15,002 nucleotides of DNA from Dehalococcoidia bacterium (GCA_016783225.1 JADHWZ010000032.1:1-15002); one strand, 5' to 3'; shown: positions 1 through 7,678, counted from the first letter of the stretch. Numbers and translations: made by a program. Notes: generated from the letters alone by a model not told the origin.

Positions 1-2
1 TC

Positions 3-76
3 TGGCTGGGGATCCAGGATTCGAACCTGGCCTTACGGATCCAGAGTCCGCCGTCCTACCGCTAGACGAATCCCCA
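3..76 (-). tRNA. tRNA-Gln (anticodon CTG)
   Basis: Read on the minus strand, a full cloverleaf is visible. The acceptor stem TGGGGAT pairs with ATCCCCA over seven base pairs, followed by discriminator G and a genome-encoded CCA (3-5). The T arm contains GGTTCGAATCC. The anticodon stem GCGGA/TCCGT closes a seven-base loop CTCTGGA, giving anticodon CTG (plus strand 42-44), which decodes CAG as glutamine. The U1-A72 type acceptor start and overall shape match bacterial tRNA-Gln. A promoter lies immediately upstream on the same strand, so it is probably transcribed alone or as first gene. Confidence 0.96.
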
Positions 77-86
77 ACTCCGCAGG

Positions 87-115
87 ATTATAGCATGAGG
101 CTATATCTACAGCAA
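87..115 (-). promoter_or_regulatory. Promoter of the tRNA-Gln gene
   Basis: On the minus strand, TTGCTG (110-115) is followed by a 17-base spacer and a perfect TATAAT (87-92). The tRNA 5' end is 10 bases further on at 76. Transcription would start only a few bases before the mature tRNA. Confidence 0.85.
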
Positions 116-526
116 CTCGATAGCGTCTGATGTTTCCGTGCCAGTCACCCCCAGAGTGGTGACGGCCGCGCAATCGACACGCCCGAAAGTCGGGGGAGCC
201 CAAAGCATCCGCTCCAGGCATGATTGGAGCCGATGCTCCAATCTACCCGGGCCAGAGTACGAGAACCTATTTCCGGAATAAATACGCGCTCCGCTCCAAA
301 TCTCAAATCTCCTTATGTTTGGGATTTGGTGCTCAGTGCTTGGGATTTACTCCTTGGCCTTTGGTCTGGAGAGCAGCCACCGATGTGATAACTGAAAAAG
401 GTCTCCAAATGTGGAGTTCTTTTGAAGACAGCACACTAGATGCTATCGTCACCAGTCTGCAGGTGATATACTATAGTGAGAACCCGATGCCGGTTCCGAG
501 CAAGACTAAACAGAAAAGGAGGTGTC
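116..526. other. Intergenic stretch with two strong hairpins
   Basis: I see no convincing gene here; the open frames lack ribosome binding sites and recognisable content. Two inverted repeats stand out. A perfect 9-base stem (GATTGGAGC at 222-230 with GCTCCAATC at 235-243) has a 4-base loop. A 12-base stem with one G-U pair (296-307 with 318-329) has a 10-base loop, and its right arm is partly repeated directly afterwards as TTGGGATTT (319-327 and 340-348). Neither is followed by a T-run on either strand, so they are not standard intrinsic terminators. TATACT/TATAGT at 467-477 could be a -10 box for the lipoprotein gene, but no good -35 is present. Confidence 0.5.
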
Positions 527-1093
527 ATGATAGATAAAGCGCACAGAAACAAGCTGGCCGTACTGCTTGTCACCGGGGTGGTCATACTGGGGCTCGCCTT
601 GCCGGCGTGCACAGCCGGGGAACCAGCGGTAACCGAGGAGACACCCCCTCCGGGTGAACTCTCATTTGAAGCCATCGAGTATGCAAATGCAGACCATGGC
701 TTCTCTGTCAAATACCCCGGCGATTGGGTAGAATCCCCGGCGGACGGGCCATTCATCGTATTCGGCGCTCAAGCAGCCAAGCAGGTCCCCGCGCTCATCG
801 TTGCGGTCGCGGAGGGTGCCACCTTTACCGATGCGCTCACCGCCACACTGGAGGAAGCCGGCGGCTCAAAGATCGAGATTGCGCCTGAGCGAGAGACAAC
901 TCTGACAGACGGCACTCCAGCCTCCGAGGCCACAGCAAAGACGAAAATACAGGGTCTCGGAGCCGATGCTTTCTCTCTCGGGGTAATGAAAGACGGCAAG
1001 TGGGTCATCGTCGCGATACTCACCGTGGGGATGCTTGCCAAGTACGATGAACCCCTGTTTTCTGAAGTAGCATACACGTTGCAATTCGAGTAG
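527..1093 (+). CDS. Secreted lipoprotein with a PsbP/DUF1795-like domain
   Basis: This is a 188-residue protein exported and lipid-anchored outside the membrane. Residues 1-9 are basic, 10-25 form a hydrophobic span, and LPAC (25-28) is a classic lipobox with Cys28 as the lipidated residue. A Pro/Glu/Thr-rich linker (29-43) follows. The globular part begins with a YANADHGFSVKYPGDW stretch, a pattern typical of PsbP-like/DUF1795 proteins (β-rich, role often unknown). I chose the ATG at 527 because AAAGGAGGT lies just before it; the frame is open further upstream to 476 but without a binding site and with a poor signal sequence. It stands alone between hairpins and a decayed gene. The molecular role is unknown. 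The lipoprotein call is firm; the fold call is from the motif only. Confidence 0.85.
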   Translation: MIDKAHRNKLAVLLVTGVVILGLALPACTAGEPAVTEETPPPGELSFEAIEYANADHGFSVKYPGDWVESPADGPFIVFGAQAAKQVPALIVAVAEGATFTDALTATLEEAGGSKIEIAPERETTLTDGTPASEATAKTKIQGLGADAFSLGVMKDGKWVIVAILTVGMLAKYDEPLFSEVAYTLQFE

Positions 1094-1260
1094 CGACCAC
1101 TCGAGCCCCGAGGACATGGGAAGGAACAAGGGACTGGACGGGATGGTGGCTGACTTCCAGGCCACTTCCTCGTGTTGTTCGCGTCTCGTTGAGTTACCAG
1201 ATAATGCGGCCAGCACCCAGGCCGAACCCCTGCTGCTAAAAGGTCGCTACCGGGAAGTCG

Positions 1261-1551
1261 ATGGTTGAGAAAGCAGGGTTCTTTTCCCTCGACTGCTGCC
1301 AGCTCTGCGGGGAATGTCTCTTTCGTTGTCCTGTCCTCGGCTATAGCCGGAGCCAAGCAAAGCAAGAACTGGAGATTTATCACCTGCTAGAACTGGTTCA
1401 ACTGGCAATTGGTGAGAAGCCGGAGCGGAGGATTAAGCAGCGGTCAAGAACAATGTTCAGCGGGGTTCTTGTCAATCAGTCTCCAAAGCTACTTTCTCAT
1501 CGCCGCTTTTTCCCAGAGCCGAGACAGGAAATCCCTGGTCTGAAACGGTAG
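1261..1551 (+). pseudogene. Remnant of an Fe-S oxidoreductase (HdrC/GlpC-like N-terminal ferredoxin domain)
   Basis: The first ~60 codons encode a four-cysteine [4Fe-4S] motif, CQLCGECLFRCPV, then a helical stretch ending in EKPERRIKQ. This is the usual opening of Fe-S subunits such as HdrC, GlpC or FAD-linked oxidase partners, which normally continue into a second Cys motif. Here the second motif never appears. After about codon 60 the translation becomes low-quality and stops at 1551, giving 96 residues against several hundred in intact relatives. A different frame downstream (about 1510-1650, ending in a stop near 1650) has protein-like content (GNPWSETVEGVKAIIDALP) and could be a further piece of the same or another broken gene. 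There is no good ribosome binding site before 1261. I regard it as a decayed gene; a small functional ferredoxin is less likely. Confidence 0.55.
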
Positions 1552-1677
1552 AAGGCGTCAAGGCAATCATCGATGCGCTTCCCGAACCAGTGCCGACGAA
1601 AGTGACCACGTTCATGGACACCATGGTCATGGTCAAGCCACTTCTGGATTAAGACCTGAATACGAAGATGAGCCAGC

Positions 1678-1706
1678 TTGTCGGTCCACGCTGCGCTTGC
1701 TATACT
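1678..1706 (+). promoter_or_regulatory. Promoter of rnc
   Basis: TTGTCG (1678-1683), a 17-base spacer and TATACT (1701-1706) match a housekeeping sigma promoter. The start codon is 22 bases after the -10 box, so the leader would be only about 15 bases. Confidence 0.75.
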
Positions 1707-1728
1707 CAACTACAAAGGGTAAACGGCT

Positions 1729-2421
1729 GTGCCAGACCATCAGCGATTGCAAAAGGCTATAGGAATCGAGTTTCGAAACCCCCTGCTACTCGAACAAGCT
1801 CTCATCCACGCCTCCTACACAAATGAGAATCCGGACTTCTACCTGCCTGACAACGAACGTTTGGAGTTCCTGGGCGACGCCTTGCTAGGCTTCATTGTCG
1901 CTGAGAAACTGTATCACGAGTTCCCGCATCTTGCCGAAGGTGAGTTGACAGAAATCCGCGCTTCACTGGTTCGCCAGGAGACTCTTGCTCAGCTAGCCTC
2001 AGCACTCAAGCTCGGCGACTACCTCCGCCTGGGAAAGGGAGAAGAGTCAACGGGCGGACGCCAGAGGGGTACCAATCTTGCCGATGCCTTTGAGGCTCTA
2101 ATCGGCGCCATATTCCTCGACCAGGGCCTGGCTGCCGCAAAGCATTTCATATTGAGTGAACTCAGCAGCCAGCTTCGGGCAATAAGACGCAGAGGAATAA
2201 GTCAGAACTGCAAGGCTCTGCTGCAGGAATTCACTCAAGCCAGCCACAAACAGCTCCCCGCTTACCGGGTGGTAGACGCCTCCGGCCCCGACCATGACAA
2301 GGATTTCGTAGTTGAAGTCACGCTTGGGGACGCAGTACTGGGGACAGGCTCGGGAAAAACCAAGCTAGCCGCTGAGATGGAAGCTGCTCGTTCAGCCCTG
2401 GAAGAGCTCAAGGCTGAGTGA
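1729..2421 (+). CDS. rnc: Ribonuclease III
   Basis: This 230-residue enzyme cleaves double-stranded RNA in rRNA precursor and mRNA processing, using Mg2+. The family signature NERLEFLGDALL lies at about residues 42-53 and holds the catalytic pair Glu46/Asp50. The second pair is Asp119/Glu122 in LADAFEALIGA. A double-stranded-RNA-binding domain occupies roughly residues 157-228, ending in a Gly/Lys-rich turn (GTGSGKTKLAAEMEAA). Length and domain order are standard. The start is GTG at 1729, with AAAGGG about 10 bases before it. No other in-frame start fits the N-terminal helix as well. It ends 26 bases before the convergent metallo-hydrolase gene. A weak 5-bp stem (GGCCG/CGGCC) in the gap is the only terminator-like feature. 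Catalytic residues are all present, so it should be active. Confidence 0.97.
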   Translation: MPDHQRLQKAIGIEFRNPLLLEQALIHASYTNENPDFYLPDNERLEFLGDALLGFIVAEKLYHEFPHLAEGELTEIRASLVRQETLAQLASALKLGDYLRLGKGEESTGGRQRGTNLADAFEALIGAIFLDQGLAAAKHFILSELSSQLRAIRRRGISQNCKALLQEFTQASHKQLPAYRVVDASGPDHDKDFVVEVTLGDAVLGTGSGKTKLAAEMEAARSALEELKAE

Positions 2422-2447
2422 ACCCATTCGGCCGGGAAAGCTGCGGC

Positions 2448-3095
2448 CTACAATGCCGGCTGCAAAACCACGATTTCAGTGGCGTCAGGCAGCTCGCCCA
2501 GCTTGAACTGCACCTCGCTGGAATCGAGAGCCCTCACATTCGCCTTGTCCCTCACGAAATCCTCCACGCCAGCTATCGGGAAGTCCAGCTTGGGCGTCTT
2601 ATAGTGCATCGCAATGACCGCGCTGGGCTTCAAATCATCACATACCTGCCCGGCAACCTTGGCATTGATGGTGAAAAAGCCGCCTACCGGCACGAGCAGC
2701 ACATCCACATCCCCGATCTCAGCAACTTGCTCCGAGCTAAGGCGGTGTCCCAGGTCTCCCAGATGGCAGAGCTTAACTCCGTCCACGGAAAAGCAGAATA
2801 CGGTGTTATCGCCGCGCTGGCTACCCTTGGAATCATCGTGGTAAGTAGCAATTCCCTTGAACTCAACCCCCTTCGCGTTCTTCGTGCCACCACCCCTGAC
2901 CACCTCAGGCTTGCCTGCTACCGTTGAGACGGCGTTGTGGTCAAAGTGGTCATGGCTCACCATGACAATGTCAGCAGCTTCATTGACCGGTGCATACCCA
3001 ACACCTCCACCCGCAGTGTAAGGGTCAGTGATTATCCTCAGTCCCGCGTCAGAGCTAATCAAGAAGCAAGCATGACCCAGCCATTTCACTTTCAT
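2448..3095 (-). CDS. UlaG-like metal-dependent hydrolase (metallo-β-lactamase fold)
   Basis: This 215-residue cytoplasmic protein opens with MKVKWLGHACFL, as in the UPF0173/UlaG-like branch of metallo-β-lactamase fold hydrolases. Metal ligands are visible: HDHFDH (His48, His50, Asp52, His53), His111 and Asp114 in HLGDLGH, and His164 in AMHYKTP. The whole protein is the catalytic domain; no extra domain is present. Substrate is not predictable; relatives include lactonases and phosphodiesterases. The ATG at 3095 is chosen because AGGAGGA (3102-3108) sits 6 bases upstream. A TTG two codons earlier would abut the binding site and is unlikely. It lies 110 bases downstream of the aminopeptidase on the same strand and is probably the last gene of that transcription unit, though no internal promoter can be excluded. 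Confidence 0.9.
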   Translation of the reverse strand: MKVKWLGHACFLISSDAGLRIITDPYTAGGGVGYAPVNEAADIVMVSHDHFDHNAVSTVAGKPEVVRGGGTKNAKGVEFKGIATYHDDSKGSQRGDNTVFCFSVDGVKLCHLGDLGHRLSSEQVAEIGDVDVLLVPVGGFFTINAKVAGQVCDDLKPSAVIAMHYKTPKLDFPIAGVEDFVRDKANVRALDSSEVQFKLGELPDATEIVVLQPAL

Positions 3096-3205
3096 AGACA
3101 ATCCTCCTCTTATTTATTCGGAAGTGTGTACGGGCGAACTTTCAGGTCCGCCACCCATGTGATTGCTCCCGGAAGGTCTGACAACCAGTCCCTATATCTT
3201 CCCCA

Positions 3206-4705
3206 CTACTTGGCACAAGCCCGGGCGTAATTGATGAGGGTTCGGACACCAACTCCCGTGGCTCCTTTGACCAGGTAGCCCCGCTCTTTGTCATTATCAG
3301 AGGTGCCAGCTATGTCAATATGCACCCACGGTGTATCCCCAACGAACTCCACCAGGAACTGTGCAGCGGTAATGGCGCCACCCCACCTGCCACCGGTATT
3401 CTTTATGTCAGCTACTTCACTCTTGTTCTGCTCTTTGTATTCCTCGTACATCGGCATCTGCCACAAACGCTCTCCTGCTTCAGCCCCAGCCTTGATGAGT
3501 CTATCCGCCAGCTCCTGGTCGTTGCTAAAAACCCCACTACAGAGACGACCCAAAGCTACGTGGCAGGCGCCGCTCAACGTAGCTACATCGACCAATGGCG
3601 ATAATCCCTGCTTCACGGCATAACCCAGGGCGTCAGCCAGGATAAGTCGCCCTTCGGCGTCGGTGTTTACCACCTCTATGGTCTTGCCATTCACAGCTTT
3701 CAAGATGTCTCCCGGCTTGGTGGCGTTGCCTCCAGGCAAGTTCTCAGTGGCCGGAGTAACGGCAGTCACATTGACCCTAAGCTTTAGCTGAGCAATAGCG
3801 CTCAAAGCTGACAGCACCGCCGCTGCACCCGCCATGTCGCCTTTCATTTCCGCCATGCCGTCGGACGGCTTAATAGATATCCCTCCTGAATCAAAGGTGA
3901 TACCTTTGCCGACAAAGCCCAGAGTCTCAGATACGGTCTTATCACCTTTGTAACTCAGCACAATCAACTTCGGAGGCTGGCGGCTTCCCCGAGCTACCCC
4001 CAGAATCGCACCCATCCCCTCCTTCTCCATCTGCTCCCTGTCCAAGACCGTCAGACCAAGGCCGTGAGCCTTTGCCAGCTTCTCGGCCACCTTCGCCATA
4101 TCGCTCGGCGTCATGTGATTGGCCGGCTCGTTGACCAGGTCACGCGCCAAGACGGTAGCCTCCGCAGTCACTCTCCCCGTCCTACAACCCTCCTCCAGAG
4201 CTTGCAGCTTCGCGGCATCTCTCTCTACGATGAGCAGTTCCTCAACGTCCCGATAATCAGGCTCCTTAGTTATGTGCTTGCGGAAGCTATACAGCCCGAG
4301 AAGACCTCCCTCAACCATAGCCTGAGACGCAGCCCCGGGCTCAACTCCACCGACACCACCACCATGAACGATAGTAGCTATTCGCCGGCAATTCAATTTC
4401 CGCAAGGCGCGGCAGAACTCCGCCGTTACACCACGAATTCTATCCAGCGTAAACTCGGACTGCTTGCCCAACCCGGCAACAGCCACAATTCGCGCTGGCA
4501 CTTTGCCCAGGCTGTGTATGACGTGCACCTCGTCAAGCTTGCCCTTCACCTCGCCCTGCTCAATGAGCTTGCTGATAGCTCCACCCAGAGCCTTATCCAC
4601 AGCGCCTGTTGCCCCACCCGGACGCTCCACCCCCTCAAAGAGGTTGACTACAATGGCGTCGGCTTCAATCCCGGCAATGTCTCCGACAACAACCTTAATC
4701 TCCAA
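3206..4705 (-). CDS. pepA: Leucyl aminopeptidase (peptidase family M17)
   Basis: This 499-residue cytosolic di-metal aminopeptidase removes N-terminal residues from peptides. An N-terminal macro-like domain (about 1-165) precedes the catalytic domain. The M17 signature NTDAEGRL is at about residues 347-354. Metal and catalytic residues expected for the family are visible: Lys267 and Asp272 in VGKGITFDSGG, Lys279, Asp290 in MKGDMAGA, Asp349, Glu351 and Arg353. Length is normal. The start is TTG at 4705, supported by AGGAGG (4711-4716) five bases upstream. No nearby ATG fits. The first 11 bases overlap the end of the oxidoreductase gene, implying translational coupling. Pairing with an aldehyde oxidoreductase suggests amino acid or peptide catabolism (inference). 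Confidence 0.96.
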   Translation of the reverse strand: MEIKVVVGDIAGIEADAIVVNLFEGVERPGGATGAVDKALGGAISKLIEQGEVKGKLDEVHVIHSLGKVPARIVAVAGLGKQSEFTLDRIRGVTAEFCRALRKLNCRRIATIVHGGGVGGVEPGAASQAMVEGGLLGLYSFRKHITKEPDYRDVEELLIVERDAAKLQALEEGCRTGRVTAEATVLARDLVNEPANHMTPSDMAKVAEKLAKAHGLGLTVLDREQMEKEGMGAILGVARGSRQPPKLIVLSYKGDKTVSETLGFVGKGITFDSGGISIKPSDGMAEMKGDMAGAAAVLSALSAIAQLKLRVNVTAVTPATENLPGGNATKPGDILKAVNGKTIEVVNTDAEGRLILADALGYAVKQGLSPLVDVATLSGACHVALGRLCSGVFSNDQELADRLIKAGAEAGERLWQMPMYEEYKEQNKSEVADIKNTGGRWGGAITAAQFLVEFVGDTPWVHIDIAGTSDNDKERGYLVKGATGVGVRTLINYARACAK

Positions 4706-6581
4706 CTTCGCCTCCTAGATAATCGGCCACCCATTCGATTCCTAGCTCCTGCAGTTTCCCCAGGCTAGGTCTGCCTTCTGCCTTATCCCATCCCAGCATA
4801 GAATAAAACATCTCTTTGGCCTGTTCAAACTCGTCTCTTCCGATGCTCACCCCCTGCAACGGGCCAGAAGGTAGAGGAGTAAAGAAGCGCTGAGGCAGAC
4901 TGTCATCTTTCTTGCCCAACCCCTCTCGAATATTGAACGCGCGCGTCATAGCCAGACAGCGCTCTCCAACCTTCATGAGCTCCCACACGGTGCTGTTCCA
5001 GCCAGTAATCTCACCCACCAGCTCACTCACTTGACGGTAGCTGAAGGGCATGAAATTGCACATCACAAGGGAATCAAGAAGATGCTGCCAGCAACTATGA
5101 TAAGCAACCATCCTCACCTTGGCCGGGCTGAGGTCACTCAAAGCCAAGGGCTCAAGTAGACCCAGGGCCTTGGCGTTCTCCAGCAAAGGCCCCTCACTGG
5201 TGTACATGCTATCGTGCATGCTCATGGTGTGGTCAGCCCCCTTGGGAGAAATGGCATACCCGATTCCCAGCCCCTGCCTGTAACGAGGTTCATGCATGGG
5301 GAGTTCCTGCCCCTTGACATGCAGAGCAAACTCCTCAGCACCCCTGCCGATTCTTTCAGCTGCCCTGGCCACGCCTTCAGCTAGCACATCACCGACGCCT
5401 TCCCGTTTGGCAATCAGCTCCACCAGTTGCAGCATGGCCGAGGCATCACCGAAGTTGAGCCTAAGCCCGCCGGTATCCTTTTCACTCAGGATACCCCGCC
5501 CAAAGCATTCCATGGCGAAGCTCACAGTTGCTCCAGCGGAGATTGTATCCAGTCCGTAGGCATTGCACAGCTCATTAGCCTTGGCAATCGCTGCCAGGTC
5601 ATCTATGCCGCAGTTGGACCCAAAAGACGCTAGGGTTTCGTATTCTGGCCCTCCGTAGGCAGGGTCAACCTGATACGGCTCAGATACTGACACTATTCGC
5701 TTGCAGCGCACAGGGCAGGCGTAGCAGCTTCCCTCACCCACCAATATGGTCTCCTTCATCGCCCTGCCGGATATCTTATCAGCCTCCTCAAACACGCTTT
5801 CCTGGAAGTTGCGAGTTGGCAAGCCGCCATCCCTGTTCAGAGCTCTCAGACCCACGGCTGTCCCCTGAGAGTGCATCCCACCCATCACAATCCCCACGAT
5901 GTCTCTGAGCCACTTGGCCAAAGCCCTCACCGCATCAGGATTGGCCAGCGCCGGACGATTATGCCCTCTGACAGCAATAGCTTTCAGATTCTTGGAGCCC
6001 ATTACAGCCCCCATCCCAGTCCGACCGGCGGCATGATTAACATCGTTCATAACCGCCGCATACCGAACCAGGTTCTCGCCACCCTGACCGATAATTGCCG
6101 TTCGAGCCAACGGCTCTCCCACATCACTGCGGATGACCTCCTGGCATTCGCCAGTACTCTTGCCCCAGAGGTGACTGGCATCCCTTATTTCCGCCTGGCC
6201 GTCCTTTATCCACAGGTACACCGGTTTTTCCGCTTTGCCCTCGACTATTATGCCGTCATACCCGGCGTGCTTCAGTTCCGCTCCCCAATAGCCACCCACC
6301 TCAGCGTCACCATAAGCACCGGTCAGCGGAGACTTAGCTCCGACACTGTTTCTCCCACAGCCCCCTACCGGAGCCCCGGTGACCACGCCGGCAGCAAAGA
6401 CCAACTTATTGTCAGGACCCAACGGGTCTGTTCCAGCTTTCAACTCTTTCAGCAGATAGTAGCTGATGAAACCACGCCCGCCCAAGTAACGGCGGTAGAA
6501 GCCTTCCTCGGGTTCATCTACCGAAATAGCCCTACGCGAGAGGTCGACCCGCAGCATTTTCCCGTTATAACCATTAGCCAT
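4695..6581 (-). CDS. Aldehyde ferredoxin oxidoreductase (tungsten-pterin family)
   Basis: This 628-residue enzyme of the AOR family oxidises aldehydes to carboxylic acids with ferredoxin as electron acceptor, using a tungsten (or molybdenum) bis-pterin and one [4Fe-4S] cluster. The N-terminus (GYNGKMLRVDLS...YLGGRGF) is family-typical. Cluster ligands are the motif CYACPVRC (Cys286, 289, 293) and a distal Cys508 in LVMCNF. GGPEYETL and a later ADHT supply the Glu and His seen near the metal in Pyrococcus AOR. Glycine-rich GGCGRNSVGAKSP belongs to the pterin-binding domain. I favour the ATG at 6581, with GGGAGA 9 bases upstream, over an in-frame GTG at 6590 that abuts the binding site. It follows the kinase by 22 bases and overlaps pepA, so it sits mid-operon. 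The exact aldehyde cannot be told. Confidence 0.95.
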   Translation of the reverse strand: MANGYNGKMLRVDLSRRAISVDEPEEGFYRRYLGGRGFISYYLLKELKAGTDPLGPDNKLVFAAGVVTGAPVGGCGRNSVGAKSPLTGAYGDAEVGGYWGAELKHAGYDGIIVEGKAEKPVYLWIKDGQAEIRDASHLWGKSTGECQEVIRSDVGEPLARTAIIGQGGENLVRYAAVMNDVNHAAGRTGMGAVMGSKNLKAIAVRGHNRPALANPDAVRALAKWLRDIVGIVMGGMHSQGTAVGLRALNRDGGLPTRNFQESVFEEADKISGRAMKETILVGEGSCYACPVRCKRIVSVSEPYQVDPAYGGPEYETLASFGSNCGIDDLAAIAKANELCNAYGLDTISAGATVSFAMECFGRGILSEKDTGGLRLNFGDASAMLQLVELIAKREGVGDVLAEGVARAAERIGRGAEEFALHVKGQELPMHEPRYRQGLGIGYAISPKGADHTMSMHDSMYTSEGPLLENAKALGLLEPLALSDLSPAKVRMVAYHSCWQHLLDSLVMCNFMPFSYRQVSELVGEITGWNSTVWELMKVGERCLAMTRAFNIREGLGKKDDSLPQRFFTPLPSGPLQGVSIGRDEFEQAKEMFYSMLGWDKAEGRPSLGKLQELGIEWVADYLGGEVGD

Positions 6582-6603
6582 GTAATTCACTCTCCCTTTA
6601 GGT

Positions 6604-7191
6604 TCAATGACTTATCATACGTACTATCTTGTCAATCACCGGCGCAATATCCCGCGAAGTATCAACCACCAGATGGTTGCGCCCGATCTTGTCCGCTCCT
6701 GGCTTCATTCGCCTGTACACCTGCCAATCGGCATCGGACTTGTCCTCAGGACTAGCCCCGTTACCCCGCGCCCGGAGGCGCTGGTAGACCACCGCTGACG
6801 GCGCTTCAACCCGCACCAGGACCAGTCTTGCCCCTGCCGTGTCCGCAATACGGTACAGATGCTCACGATTGCGCTCCGACAGGTTGGTAGCATCAAAGAT
6901 AAGCGGCACACCTTTGTCCAAGAGCTCTTGAATAAGGCTATGGCACGCCCCAAACAACCGAGAGCTTTCTTCAGCGCTATAGTCGGGAGAAGAGAATAGA
7001 GTTTTCCGAATGGTGTCGCTCTCCAGGATATAGAAGGGAGATTTCTGAGCCAATTGACGGCAGAAGAAAGACTTGCCTGTACCTGGCAAACCACTAACCA
7101 CTACGAAGGCCGGGGTGGCAAACGCTTCGGGCAGCGAACCCAGAGTTTCTCTTAGTCTCGCCAAATCTCGGCTAGGCTGGCTTTGCTCCAT
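6604..7191 (-). CDS. P-loop kinase-like ATP-binding protein (AAA_33 type)
   Basis: This 195-residue protein has a Walker A motif GLPGTGKS at residues 34-41, a following ESDTIRK (Asp59) and a central LIFDATNLSERNREH stretch. These mark the small P-loop kinases of the AAA_33/zeta-like group that phosphorylate small molecules or nucleic acid ends. The lid region (QRLRARG...VYRRM) supplies arginines typical of such kinases. The substrate is unknown. I start at the ATG at 7191, not the ATG at 7215, because a perfect TATAAT (7204-7209) would otherwise lie inside the coding sequence. With that promoter the mRNA leader is only about 6 bases and there is no ribosome binding site. It is the first gene of the row leading to the aldehyde oxidoreductase. 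Confidence 0.85.
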   Translation of the reverse strand: MEQSQPSRDLARLRETLGSLPEAFATPAFVVVSGLPGTGKSFFCRQLAQKSPFYILESDTIRKTLFSSPDYSAEESSRLFGACHSLIQELLDKGVPLIFDATNLSERNREHLYRIADTAGARLVLVRVEAPSAVVYQRLRARGNGASPEDKSDADWQVYRRMKPGADKIGRNHLVVDTSRDIAPVIDKIVRMISH

Positions 7192-7203
7192 AGGACACGT
7201 GGA

Positions 7204-7232
7204 ATTATACGACATTTGCCGAGTTCACACTA
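7204..7232 (-). promoter_or_regulatory. Promoter of the kinase-AOR-pepA row
   Basis: On the minus strand TATAAT (7204-7209) lies 12 bases before the chosen ATG at 7191. The -35 (TAGTGT at 7227-7232 with a 17-base spacer, or TTAGTG one base further) is poor. The predicted transcript has a leader of about 6 bases. No other promoter is evident before the AOR gene. Confidence 0.55.
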
Positions 7233-7415
7233 ACACCTTACTCGTTCAGCACATTAGTGACACGCCTGTCTTCCTTTGCGTGGGAGTCACCCTAAGATAT
7301 TAGGATTTGGAATTTACCAAGCTCGGTGCCAGTCACCCGCCTACGGATGACAGCCGTCCCACCCTCGACCCCTACTCGAACGGCCCACAACCTCCCAACC
7401 ATACCCCCCGAGCTC

Positions 7416-7523
7416 TTAAAACAACCCGCTGAAGAACTCGCAGACCGAAGAGTCAGGCGAGAAGTGGCAGATCGCCACAAGGGCAATGACTACGATGCCC
7501 ACCAAAAAGAGAAACATCCTCAT
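7416..7523 (-). CDS. Small single-span membrane peptide (35 residues)
   Basis: The minus-strand ATG at 7523 follows a good ribosome binding site (GGGGAGGAAG, about 8 bases upstream). The peptide begins MRMFLFLVGIVVIALVAIC, one clear membrane span at about residues 3-19, followed by a short tail with two more cysteines or polar residues and a hydrophobic C-terminus (SVCEFFSGLF). It is too short for family assignment. A 17-base palindrome (7541-7557) stands just before the binding site, suggesting control. It lies upstream of, and on the same strand as, the kinase row, with about 220 bases between. Role unknown; the support is the binding site plus the clean hydrophobic span. Confidence 0.5.
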   Translation of the reverse strand: MRMFLFLVGIVVIALVAICHFSPDSSVCEFFSGLF

Positions 7524-7540
7524 ATGACTATCTTCCTCCC

Positions 7541-7557
7541 CAGGGCAGACTGCCCTG
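7541..7557. promoter_or_regulatory. 17-base palindrome before the 35-residue peptide
   Basis: CAGGGCAG and CTGCCCTG are perfect 8-base arms around one central A. On the minus strand the palindrome ends right before the GGGGAGGAAG ribosome binding site. It could be an operator for a dimeric regulator or, as RNA, a hairpin limiting translation. Confidence 0.5.
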
Positions 7558-7644
7558 TCTTGTCGCTGCACCTTGCTAATTCCGCGCAAGGATTCATGGC
7601 ACCCCAATAATACCCCCCACGGCATGGCAAAGGCAAGACCTTGT

Positions 7645-7678
7645 ACTCGTCCAGTACATTGGTGTGTACTGGACGAGT
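7645..7678. promoter_or_regulatory. Perfect 14+14 palindrome, likely operator or hairpin
   Basis: The arms ACTCGTCCAGTACA (7645-7658) and TGTACTGGACGAGT (7665-7678) are perfect complements around a 6-base loop TTGGTG. The right arm ends in ACGAGT, the target duplication of the adjoining insertion element. Joining base 7678 to base 10252 restores the pre-insertion order. The palindrome then lies 8 bases before the -35 box of the MarR gene promoter, a natural place for an operator. There is no T-run after it, so it is not a simple terminator. Confidence 0.7.
7673..7678. repeat. Left target-site duplication (ACGAGT)
   Basis: ACGAGT directly precedes the left terminal inverted repeat and recurs directly after the right one at 10246-10251. 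Confidence 0.8.

Noticed and set aside
220..537. 105-codon plus-strand frame before the lipoprotein gene
   Set aside because: It has no ribosome binding site and contains two strong inverted repeats. Its composition is unlike a protein, and it overlaps the well-supported lipoprotein start.
3288..3623. Plus-strand frames opposite pepA (also 4064-4768)
   Set aside because: They are antisense shadows of a gene with all catalytic residues present; no binding site or recognisable domain.
5871..6755. 294-codon plus-strand frame opposite the aldehyde oxidoreductase
   Set aside because: Long but a complement of a strongly conserved coding sequence. Its translation is low in structure (many Pro, Ser, Arg, His) and it has no start signal.
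7326..7610. Plus-strand 94-codon frame
   Set aside because: No ribosome binding site. It covers the antisense of the 35-residue membrane peptide, which has a better start and a clear hydrophobic span.
7645..7678. Rho-independent terminator
   Set aside because: Strong stem but no T-run on either side; better explained as an operator or regulatory hairpin.
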